Below, piece after piece: positions 7,277 to 12,731 of a stretch of DNA of 12,731 nucleotides (within the stretch, counting starts at the first letter, position 1; each line of letters starts with the position of its first letter). The notes beneath the pieces were generated by a model. The model was not told the origin of the DNA. It worked only from the letters and a program-made list of their open reading frames with translations, and ran no database searches. The stretch is from an uncultured Sphingomonas sp. (GTDB taxonomy: Bacteria; Pseudomonadota; Alphaproteobacteria; Sphingomonadales; Sphingomonadaceae). A program made the position numbers and the translations under genes. The stretch is from the NCBI GenBank assembly GCA_934555855.1, contig CAKTFL010000014.1:1-12731 (forward strand), in the 5' to 3' direction.

Positions 7277-8773
7277 ATGTTTCGCCTTTCCGTCCTTGCC
7301 GTCCTTGCCGGCGCTTCCATGCTGGCCGGGTGCAATATGGCACCGACCTATGTTCGCCCGGCGGGTGCGGTGCCCGCGACCCTGCCGCAGAACGGCATTT
7401 ATCCCGCCGCTGCCACCGATGCGCCAGATGTCAGTCAGATCGGCTGGCGCGACTTCTTCACCGACCCTCGGCTTCAGGGCGTGATCGCACAGGGGCTGGA
7501 GAATAACCGCGATCTTCGCGTCGCGGCCGGTAACGTGCTTCAGGCGCGGGAGCGGTATCGCATCCAGCGCGCCGACCTCGTCCCCTCGACCGGGATCACC
7601 GGGTCGGCGACCTACACCAACAACGCTTTTGGCGCTGCGGGTGCGGCCGGGGGCGGGGGTATCGGAACCGGCACCGGAAGCGGGACGGGCGGAGGCTCCG
7701 GGACGCCGGTCGGCGCTGGCGCGGGCATCGGCACGGGATCGAGCAACCTCGAATTCTATTCGGTCAACGCCGGCTTCTCCAATTTCGAGCTCGATCTGTT
7801 CGGACGCGTTCGCAACCTGTCCCGCGCGGCGCTGGAGCAGTATTTCGCCAGCGAAGAGGCTCAGCGGACGACGCGGATCAGCCTGATCGCGGAAATCGCC
7901 AATGCCTGGCTGCAACTGGCGGCCGACCAGGATCAGCTCAACCTGTCCCGCTCGACGCTCGGCGCGTTCGAACAGACCCGGTCGCTCACTCAGGCGCAGT
8001 TCCGGATCGGGGTCGCATCCGAGCTGGAAGCACGGCAGGCGGACACCAATTACCAGGCGGCGCTTAACGACATCGCGGCGCTCGAAACGCGCATCGCGCA
8101 GGACAGGAACGCGCTGGACCTGCTGGTCGGTGCGCCACTGACGCCCGCGCAGCTGCCGGGCGGTCTGGGTGAGGGGGTGGCGACGCTCCAGTCACTTCCC
8201 TCCGGCCTGTCGTCGGAGGTGCTGCTGCGCCGCCCCGACGTGCTCCAGGCGGAGCATCAGCTGATCGCGGAAAACGCCAATATTGGTGCGGCGCGCGCTG
8301 CGCGGTTTCCCCGCATCTCGCTGACGGCGACGGTGGGGACGATCAGCACCGCCTTGTCGGGCCTGTTCGGCGGCGGGAGCTTTACCTATACCGGCGCGCC
8401 AGGCGTCACCCTCCCGTTGTTTGACGCAGGGAGGTCGCAGGCGAATGTTCGCCTGTCCGAGGCCAACCGGCAAGTCGCTGTCGCCAATTACGAACGCACG
8501 ATCCAGGTCGCCTTTCGCGAGGTCGCCGATGCGCTCGCCCAGCGTGGCACGATCGACCGGCAGGTGTCGGCGCAGACCCAGCGTGCCGAGTCGGCTTCGG
8601 TTGCGGCACGGCTGTCCGACGCGCGGTACCGGGCGGGGGTGGAATCCTTCCTGACGTCGCTCGACGCGCAGCGCACGGCCTATGCCGCGCAGCAGCAGCT
8701 CGTCACGACACGGCTGGCGCGCAGCAGCAATCTGGTGGAGCTGTACCGTTCATTGGGCGGCGGGCTGCAGTAA
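7277..8773 (+). CDS. Outer-membrane efflux channel lipoprotein, OprM/NodT family
   Basis: A 498-residue TolC-like channel, the third part of the efflux machine. A lipoprotein signal peptide ends in LAGC with Cys19. MAPTYVRP after the cysteine is typical of OprM-type proteins. Two outer-membrane-factor repeats follow, with recognisable ELDLFGRVRN (about 171-180), ADQDQLNLSR, LLRRPDVLQAEHQL (about residues 315-330) and PLFDAGRSQANV. A Gly-rich stretch at residues 119-156 (7631-7744) contains 19 glycines in 38 residues. By comparison with OprM it lies just before the ELDLFGR segment, where the first beta hairpin sits, so it is probably an enlarged extracellular loop. A GGGAG Shine-Dalgarno at 7263-7267 supports the start. 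The pump stop is 4 bases upstream. No clear terminator follows. Confidence 0.95.
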   Translation: MFRLSVLAVLAGASMLAGCNMAPTYVRPAGAVPATLPQNGIYPAAATDAPDVSQIGWRDFFTDPRLQGVIAQGLENNRDLRVAAGNVLQARERYRIQRADLVPSTGITGSATYTNNAFGAAGAAGGGGIGTGTGSGTGGGSGTPVGAGAGIGTGSSNLEFYSVNAGFSNFELDLFGRVRNLSRAALEQYFASEEAQRTTRISLIAEIANAWLQLAADQDQLNLSRSTLGAFEQTRSLTQAQFRIGVASELEARQADTNYQAALNDIAALETRIAQDRNALDLLVGAPLTPAQLPGGLGEGVATLQSLPSGLSSEVLLRRPDVLQAEHQLIAENANIGAARAARFPRISLTATVGTISTALSGLFGGGSFTYTGAPGVTLPLFDAGRSQANVRLSEANRQVAVANYERTIQVAFREVADALAQRGTIDRQVSAQTQRAESASVAARLSDARYRAGVESFLTSLDAQRTAYAAQQQLVTTRLARSSNLVELYRSLGGGLQ

Positions 8774-8810
8774 AGCGTTGAACTTGCCAATGCGTTGGAA
8801 AGGCGTAGCT

Positions 8811-8834
8811 TCTCTCCGAGAATACCAGGAGAGA
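8811..8834 (+). promoter_or_regulatory. Hairpin that can hide the ribosome binding site of the 89-residue gene
   Basis: TCTCTCC (8811-8817) pairs perfectly with GGAGAGA (8828-8834) around a 10-base loop. The 3' arm is the Shine-Dalgarno of the gene starting at 8838. An RNA that includes both arms would mask ribosome binding, as in thermosensor or protein-controlled leaders. Whether transcripts begin upstream of 8811 is unknown. Confidence 0.45.
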
Positions 8835-8837
8835 GCC

Positions 8838-9107
8838 ATGGCCCCCATTGCGCGTCCCGCCGTCAACTCCGGCGAGGAAAGCTTGATCATCCTGCAAAGC
8901 CTGCTGTGCCTGCTTCGTGAGAAGAACATCCTCAATCGCGCGGATATCGAGGAGCTGTCCGCCAAGGTGGAGCGCCGCGCCAAGGGTGTGGTCGAGGGGC
9001 CGCTACCCTGCTGTACCGAGGCGGCAAGCGCGGCGATGACCGACATGCAGCAGATGACCAGCTATATCGGCCAGCGCTATGGCGGCAAGCACGCGCGGGC
9101 TCGCTGA
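8838..9107 (+). CDS. Small protein of unknown function (89 residues)
   Basis: An 89-residue soluble protein I cannot assign to a named family. It has a strong AGGAGAGAG Shine-Dalgarno just before the ATG, which supports both reality and start. The N-terminal part is predicted helical (EESLIILQSLLCLLREKNIL, then an acidic/basic helix RADIEELSAKVERRAKG). A CC pair lies at residues 58-59, followed by a Met/Gln-rich helix and a basic tail. There is no signal peptide or convincing membrane segment, although LIILQSLLCLL is hydrophobic enough to pack against a partner or dimerise. It lies 64 bases after the channel gene on the same strand, so read-through from the efflux operon is possible, but the leader has its own RNA hairpin. 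Graspetide-type precursor was considered and not supported. Confidence 0.75.
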   Translation: MAPIARPAVNSGEESLIILQSLLCLLREKNILNRADIEELSAKVERRAKGVVEGPLPCCTEAASAAMTDMQQMTSYIGQRYGGKHARAR

Positions 9108-9132
9108 ACATCTCGTTCCGCGTCCAGGCTGA

Positions 9133-9148
9133 GCTTGCTCAGGCAAGC
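9133..9148. terminator. Candidate hairpin between convergent genes
   Basis: GCTTGC (9133-9138), a TCAG loop and GCAAGC (9143-9148) form a perfect 6-bp stem in the 63-base gap between two genes that converge. A competing stem, CTGAGC with GCTCAG at 9129-9142, overlaps it. There is no T-run on either side, so an intrinsic terminator is only a guess. Confidence 0.25.
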
Positions 9149-9170
9149 CCGGCTCGGACGGAGAGACCGG

Positions 9171-10187
9171 TCAGGCTGTACCCATTACCTGCGCGGCGAA
9201 ACGTTCCATCTCCTCGGCTTGCGGACTCATCTGGAGCAGCAGCAGGCCCAGCCCGGTCGCCTCATATTCCTCGATCCGTTCGCGGAGCTGCTCGGGCGTG
9301 CCGACCAGATTCGGGCGCAGGCCGCGGTTCGACACGGAATATTCCTGGATCTTCAGCTCGCGCTCCAGCTGCGTTCCCGATAGCCACTGATCGAAATTGG
9401 CATAGCCGGCCGGCAGGTCGGAGACGGCCGTGATCCGCTCCAGCTCGCGCTTCGCTTCCGCCTCGCTGTCGCGGACGATCGCATAGGCTGCCATGCCGTA
9501 CTGCATGGCGGGCTTGCCCGCCGCCTCGCGCCGCGTCGCCATGTCGGCGATCTTGGGCGCGATCGCCGCGGCGGGATCGCCGTGCATCACATAGGCGTCG
9601 CACTGACTGGCGATCATCTGCTTCGCCTTTTCGCTTTCGCCGCCGGCATAGATGACAGGATGATGCGCGGGCTTGGGCGAGCAGATCGCGTCGTCGGTGC
9701 GATAGAACTGCCCCTCAAAAGAGAAGCGTTCCTGCGACCACAAACCCTCGACCACCTGCAACCATTCCGAGGTGCGCGCATAGCGATCATCATGCTGGTC
9801 GAACTGGAGGCCATACTGCCTCGCCTCGTCCGCCCACCACGAGGATACGACGTTGAGCGCAAGGCGGCCGTTGGAGATGCGGTCGATATTGGCCGCCGCC
9901 TTGGCGAACAGGGCCGGGTGGTGGAAATTGGGCCGCACCGCGACCATCAGCTCCAGACGGTCCGTCACAGCAGCGACCGCGGCGGCAGTGGACCAGGCAT
10001 CAAGCGCCGGCTGTTCCACGCCCTTGATGTCGTTGAGGTTCAATTCGGCGATCAGGCTGAGCGAATAGCCCCACTTCTCGGAGTCCTGCGCGAGTTTCCG
10101 GGTGTAGGACCAGCTCGCCTCCATGCCTTCGTCGGGCACGTTCCTCAGCCAGCCGCCGAACACGGGCATCCAGTAACCGAAACGCAT
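9171..10187 (-). CDS. Luciferase-like (LLM) FMN-dependent monooxygenase
   Basis: A 338-residue TIM-barrel flavin enzyme of the bacterial luciferase / SsuD-SfnG-RutA superfamily. These use reduced FMN and oxygen to oxidise or cleave small substrates. The start MRFGYWMPVFGG is typical. RPNFHHPALFAKAAANID (about 85-102), ISNGRLALNVVSSW (about 104-117) and the YARTSEW segment (136-142) are family signatures, as is SPKPAHHPVIYAGGESE (about 170-186). Overall similarity is to the dimethylsulfone and alkanesulfonate monooxygenase branch, but the substrate cannot be fixed. A GGAGG Shine-Dalgarno on the minus strand (10202-10198) lies 10 bases before the ATG. That ATG overlaps the stop of the upstream ATP-grasp gene by one base (TGATG), so the two are translationally coupled. 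An NAD(P)H:FMN reductase must be supplied from elsewhere. Confidence 0.92.
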   Translation of the reverse strand: MRFGYWMPVFGGWLRNVPDEGMEASWSYTRKLAQDSEKWGYSLSLIAELNLNDIKGVEQPALDAWSTAAAVAAVTDRLELMVAVRPNFHHPALFAKAAANIDRISNGRLALNVVSSWWADEARQYGLQFDQHDDRYARTSEWLQVVEGLWSQERFSFEGQFYRTDDAICSPKPAHHPVIYAGGESEKAKQMIASQCDAYVMHGDPAAAIAPKIADMATRREAAGKPAMQYGMAAYAIVRDSEAEAKRELERITAVSDLPAGYANFDQWLSGTQLERELKIQEYSVSNRGLRPNLVGTPEQLRERIEEYEATGLGLLLLQMSPQAEEMERFAAQVMGTA

Positions 10188-11092
10188 CAGCCGCGTGCCT
10201 CCGAGATGGTGCGGACGAGATAGTCGACCAGCCGGTCGTGGGGATCGTAACCGAGCACGTCCAGCGGTCGCGCGACGAAGTTCGACAGCGCGTTGATGTC
10301 GTAGAAGCGCGCCACGCCATCGCGATCGTCGACCATCACCTCGATGCCGCCGACGTCCAGCCCCATGGCGTTGGCGATCCGCTCCGCGGCGTCGATCAGC
10401 TCGGGAGCGGGCTGGACCGCCCTCATGCTGATCCCCGAGTCGGCGACGCAGGCATCCGCAGGACACAGGTCGAACGCGCCGCCGCCCGCCACCTCGATCG
10501 CGTACAGGAACCGGCGATCGAGCGTCTCGATGCGGGTGATCGCGCCGTCGCGTACGGGAACATAATCCTGGACGAGCAGTACGCCGTCAACGCTGGTCGG
10601 CAACTCGCCCGCCTGGATCGCGTAACGCAGCTCGGCCATGTTATCGAAACGGCTGATTCCGGCGCCCGATCCACCGATATTCGCCTTCACGACCAGCGGA
10701 AAGCCGACCGCCTCTGCGGCTTGCGGCACGTCTGCCGGGCGGTGGACGACGCGAGTCCTCGGAACGGCAAGGCCGAGGCTGGCGAGCAGCGAGAGCTGGC
10801 GCGCCTTGGACGAGTCGATCGCCAGGACGGCGGCATCGTTGACGACCCGCGCCCCGCTGCGCGCCCAGTGATCGAACAGGGCGGTCGCGAAGAAGATCGG
10901 GTGCTCGCCTGATCGGAGAAAGCTCGACATGGCAATACGATTGAACACCACCCGGGCGGGCGGCGCTCGATCGGCAGGATCCCAGGCAAGGTCGGGGGTA
11001 AGCGCGCGATAGTCGATTCCGCGCCGGTCCAGCGCCGCGAACAGCGGCACGAACCAGGTCGGATGTTCGAACAGGATGGCAAGATCGGTCAC
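10187..11092 (-). CDS. ATP-grasp ligase, RimK/glutathione-synthetase-like
   Basis: A 301-residue ATP-grasp enzyme, a fold that joins a carboxylate to an amine or thiol through an acyl-phosphate. After an N-terminal Rossmann-like part (about 1-90) come Lys96 (IDSSKARQL), the nucleotide-binding Lys136 and glycine loop in VVKANIGGSGAG (134-145), the hinge strand LLVQDYV (172-178), then Glu251 (GGIEVMV) and Asp265/Asn267 in FYDINALSNF, the expected metal ligands. It looks catalytically complete. It most resembles RimK-like peptide or amino-acid ligases, but the substrate is unknown. It is first in an operon with the flavin monooxygenase. The start is a GTG (11092) with a poor Shine-Dalgarno, chosen because MTDLAILFEHPTWF fits the family start. 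A TetR-type gene is divergent, 75 bases away, and may regulate it. Confidence 0.88.
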   Translation of the reverse strand: MTDLAILFEHPTWFVPLFAALDRRGIDYRALTPDLAWDPADRAPPARVVFNRIAMSSFLRSGEHPIFFATALFDHWARSGARVVNDAAVLAIDSSKARQLSLLASLGLAVPRTRVVHRPADVPQAAEAVGFPLVVKANIGGSGAGISRFDNMAELRYAIQAGELPTSVDGVLLVQDYVPVRDGAITRIETLDRRFLYAIEVAGGGAFDLCPADACVADSGISMRAVQPAPELIDAAERIANAMGLDVGGIEVMVDDRDGVARFYDINALSNFVARPLDVLGYDPHDRLVDYLVRTISEARG

Positions 11093-11138
11093 ATCCCGTC
11101 GCTTAATCGAGGGCGCGTCGGACGCAAGCTAGACTCTT

Positions 11139-11148
11139 CAGGTACCTG
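11139..11148. repeat. Perfect 10-bp palindrome between ATP-grasp and TetR genes
   Basis: CAGGTACCTG is its own reverse complement. It lies in the 75-base divergent promoter region, 7 bases ahead of the TetR operator-like palindrome. It could be a second binding site; at this length chance is possible. Confidence 0.25.
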
Positions 11149-11154
11149 CACTTA

Positions 11155-11170
11155 CATACCGGTCGTTATG
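11155..11170. promoter_or_regulatory. Putative TetR operator A at the regulator start
   Basis: CATACC, spacer GGTC, GTTATG: a 6-4-6 palindrome with one arm mismatch that covers the start codon of the TetR gene. It matches the operator at 11829-11844 at 11 of 16 positions, which suggests one protein binds both. It would give autorepression and could also affect the divergent ATP-grasp operon. Confidence 0.5.
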
Positions 11171-11782
11171 AAAACGGACAGCTGTCAGGCCGCGAAGGGT
11201 CGCCCTCGCGAATTCTGTACGGATGCTGCTCTTGCGGCAGCGCTGCGCGTGTTCTGGGGCAAAGGTTATGAGGGCGCGTCGCTGTCGGACCTGACCGACG
11301 CGATGGGGATCACTCGCCCCAGCCTGTATGCCGCGTTCGGCAACAAGGAGGCGCTGTTCCGCAAGGCGCTCGACCTGTATGAGGCGGAAAAGCTGGCGTA
11401 CATGCGCGTCGCGCTGGCAGAGCCGACGGCGCGGGCCGTGGCGGAACGGCTGCTGCGCGGCGCCGTGGACAGCATGACCGGCCAGAGCGAACCGCATGGC
11501 TGCCTGGGCGTGATCCACTCGGTCGCTTGCGGCTCCGAGGCGGAGGCGATCAAGGCGGAGGTTGTCGCGCGCCGTGCCTCGGCCCAGGCGGCGCTGGTGG
11601 ACCGGCTCGAACGGGCCAAGCGGGACGGGGATCTGCCGGCCGACACCGATATCGGCGGCCTGACCGCCTATATGTATGCGATTCTGCAGGGCATGGCGAT
11701 CCAGGCGGGATCGGGCGCGTCGCGTGCCGAACTGCTTCGGCTGGTCGATACCAGCTTGGCCATGTGGCCTGCCGGTAAATAA
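11168..11782 (+). CDS. TetR-family transcriptional regulator
   Basis: A 204-residue TetR-type DNA-binding protein. The N-terminus has the common GRPREF lead-in (11-16). The helix-turn-helix region follows (about 20-65), with SLSDLTDAMGITRPSLYAAF at its core. The C-terminal half carries GCLGV (111-115) and a helical ligand-binding domain, as in regulators that sense small organic or electrophilic compounds. Cys112 and Cys121 could be sensing residues, but this is inference. ATG 11168 is chosen because the conserved MKTDSCQAAKGRPREF lead-in starts there; an open frame extends upstream to 11063 but would run into the divergent gene. Operator-like palindromes overlap its start and the promoter of the next gene, so autoregulation and control of the AhpD-like neighbour are likely. 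Control of the divergent ATP-grasp/monooxygenase operon is possible. Confidence 0.92.
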   Translation: MKTDSCQAAKGRPREFCTDAALAAALRVFWGKGYEGASLSDLTDAMGITRPSLYAAFGNKEALFRKALDLYEAEKLAYMRVALAEPTARAVAERLLRGAVDSMTGQSEPHGCLGVIHSVACGSEAEAIKAEVVARRASAQAALVDRLERAKRDGDLPADTDIGGLTAYMYAILQGMAIQAGSGASRAELLRLVDTSLAMWPAGK

Positions 11783-11806
11783 TCTACTGGCCGGTACATA
11801 AGATGG

Positions 11807-11834
11807 TTGACCGGGCAACCACCGCTTGTATACC
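11807..11834 (+). promoter_or_regulatory. Candidate promoter of the AhpD-like gene
   Basis: TTGACC (11807-11812; 5 of 6 matches to the -35 consensus) and TATACC (11829-11834; 4 of 6 matches to -10) are 16 bases apart. The -10 element is the left arm of the palindrome at 11829-11844, so a bound TetR would exclude RNA polymerase. Confidence 0.45.
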
Positions 11835-11844
11835 AGGCGGTATA
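11829..11844. promoter_or_regulatory. Putative TetR operator B before the AhpD-like gene
   Basis: TATACC, spacer AGGC, GGTATA: a perfect 6-4-6 palindrome lying 28 bases ahead of the next start codon and over its candidate -10 element. The layout matches operator A at the start of the upstream TetR gene. Spacing and sequence are typical of TetR-family operators; the binding protein is inferred. Confidence 0.65.
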
Positions 11845-11872
11845 GATTGATTGCAGGGCTGGAGACACGATC

Positions 11873-12259
11873 ATGGCCTATACCGAATTTGCCGAGCTGG
11901 GCGGCGCCGGCATCACTACGAGCACCCTGACGCCGCGGGCGCCGGTCAAGGATGCGACCTTGTCCGCGTTGGAATGGTCTGTCGTCGCAATCGCCGAGCG
12001 CGATCGCCTGTCCAGCCTGCGTACTCCGGGTCGCCTGTCGGCTGCCCTCGGCGCGCTGTTCGGCGAGGGGCACAATCCCCGCCTCGCCGATCCCAAGCTG
12101 GAGGCGCTGCGCCGCATGGCAGTGCTGACCTGGCATCACGCTTACACGGTGCCCTCGGCCGAGGTGAAGGCGTTCCTGGCTGCCGGCTTTTCGGGCGATC
12201 AGTATGAACTGCTGGTCGACAGCATCGGCCGGGCACGCCGCCCGCGCCGGCGCTGCTGA
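11873..12259 (+). CDS. Small AhpD/carboxymuconolactone-decarboxylase-like protein
   Basis: A 128-residue, mostly helical protein. LSALEWSVVAIAERD (30-44) and LEALRRMAVLTWHHAYTVPSA (about 77-96) recall the helices of the AhpD/CMD superfamily, and the second half ends with SGDQYELLVDSIG. It lacks the CxxC redox pair of true AhpD, so peroxidase activity of that type is not expected; Trp87-His88-His89 is a notable motif. I am fairly sure of the resemblance and unsure of any reaction. GGAG at 11861-11864 is well placed for the ATG. It follows the TetR gene by 90 bases and has its own likely promoter and operator, which suggests induction when the regulator is relieved. The C-terminus is Arg-rich and ends in cysteine. 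Confidence 0.75.
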   Translation: MAYTEFAELGGAGITTSTLTPRAPVKDATLSALEWSVVAIAERDRLSSLRTPGRLSAALGALFGEGHNPRLADPKLEALRRMAVLTWHHAYTVPSAEVKAFLAAGFSGDQYELLVDSIGRARRPRRRC

Positions 12260-12290
12260 CGAGCTTTCCTGCCGGTTGACGTTGCTCGGT

Positions 12291-12332
12291 CGGGAGCGCG
12301 GCCCCGTCGCTTACATCTCGCGTCGGCTCCCG
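12291..12332. terminator. Weak inverted repeat between convergent genes
   Basis: CGGGAGC (12291-12297) and GCTCCCG (12326-12332) are perfect 7-bp arms around a GC-rich 28-base spacer, in the gap between the AhpD-like gene and the ABC-F gene end. It could form a terminator-like stem for either strand. There is no T-run, and the loop is long. Confidence 0.25.
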
Positions 12333-12333
12333 T

Positions 12334-12731
12334 TCAGGCGGCCAGCAGGTCCAGCTGCTCGCTCGCCTCCATCCACGTTGCCTCCGCCGTTCCGATGCGT
12401 TGCTCCAGATCGGCGCGGCGCTTCATCAGCTCGGTCATGGTGAGCTTCGCAAGCGCTGGTTCGGCCGACTTCGGATCGAACATGGCGCGATCGACAGCGC
12501 TGCGCTGATCAGTCAGCCGGGTCAGTTCGGTTTCGGCTTCCTTGGCGCGTTTACGCAGTGCCTGACTCTTTTCCCGCGCCTCGGCCGCCTGACGACGCGC
12601 CTCCTTGCGATCGGCCTTGTCCGCTTTCGCGCTGGGGCCGGTGTCGGGTGACAGGATGCGGGCGATATAGTCGTCGAGGGTTCCGTCGAACTCGCGCGCG
12701 GTGCCCTCATCGACCAGCACCAGCCGATCGG
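12334..12731 (-). CDS. ABC-F ATPase, C-terminal part (Uup-like), cut by window edge
   Basis: The last 132 or so residues of a gene whose start lies beyond the right edge. The DRLVLVDEGTAREFDGTLDDY segment is the end of the second ATP-binding domain of ABC-F proteins, where LVLVDEG follows the H-loop. After it come a charged linker (KADKADRKEARR) and a long Glu/Arg/Lys-rich coiled coil to the C-terminus (LTMTELMKRRADLEQRIGT), as in Uup and related members that act on ribosomes or in DNA-linked processes. There are no membrane segments in the visible part. Walker A and B lie outside the window. The family assignment is good; the exact subgroup is tentative. Confidence 0.88.
   Translation of the reverse strand, partial: DRLVLVDEGTAREFDGTLDDYIARILSPDTGPSAKADKADRKEARRQAAEAREKSQALRKRAKEAETELTRLTDQRSAVDRAMFDPKSAEPALAKLTMTELMKRRADLEQRIGTAEATWMEASEQLDLLAA

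Noticed and set aside
8838..9107. A ribosomal peptide precursor (graspetide) for the ATP-grasp ligase
   Set aside because: There is no repeated Thr/Ser plus Asp/Glu core motif, it lies on the opposite strand, and it is separated from the ligase gene by the monooxygenase.
10188..10466. A longer monooxygenase start, adding 93 residues upstream
   Set aside because: The extra residues are Arg-rich shadow translation of the ATP-grasp gene; the family start MRFGYW with a GGAGG site is at 10187.

Overview
The window is GC-rich DNA from an alphaproteobacterium, most likely a sphingomonad (Sphingomonas or a close relative). This rests on codon bias, the protein flavour, and a typical pairing of an HWE histidine kinase with a single-domain response regulator. 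It is a protein-coding chromosomal stretch. I found no rRNA, tRNA, CRISPR array, transposase or phage gene.

Left part (about 90-2190): a small signalling cluster. A receiver-only response regulator is read leftward. Divergently, a soluble HWE-type histidine kinase without any sensor domain is followed immediately by a Crp/Fnr-type regulator whose start lies directly behind the kinase stop codon.

Middle part (about 2160-8770): a complete tripartite RND multidrug efflux locus. A TetR/AcrR-type repressor is transcribed leftward. The operon running rightward encodes a lipoprotein periplasmic adaptor, an AcrB/MexB-like inner-membrane pump and an OprM-like outer-membrane channel lipoprotein. Between repressor and operon lies a perfect 11-bp inverted repeat with a 4-bp spacer, the obvious operator. 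The repressor gene overlaps the 3' end of the Crp/Fnr gene on the opposite strand by 34 bp. The channel protein carries an unusual Gly-rich stretch.

Right part (about 8800-12731): an 89-residue protein of unknown function whose ribosome binding site can pair into a hairpin. Then comes a leftward two-gene operon, an ATP-grasp ligase followed with a 1-base overlap by a luciferase-like flavin monooxygenase. A second TetR-type regulator diverges from it. Downstream of that regulator is a small AhpD/carboxymuconolactone-decarboxylase-like protein. The regulator start region and the promoter of the small protein carry the same type of 16-bp palindrome, so the regulator probably controls itself and its downstream neighbour. 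At the right edge is the C-terminal end of an ABC-F ATPase, read leftward and cut by the window.

The best candidates for something undescribed are the ATP-grasp/flavin-monooxygenase pair, the hairpin over the ribosome binding site of the 89-residue protein, and the two-operator TetR circuit. None is proven by sequence alone.
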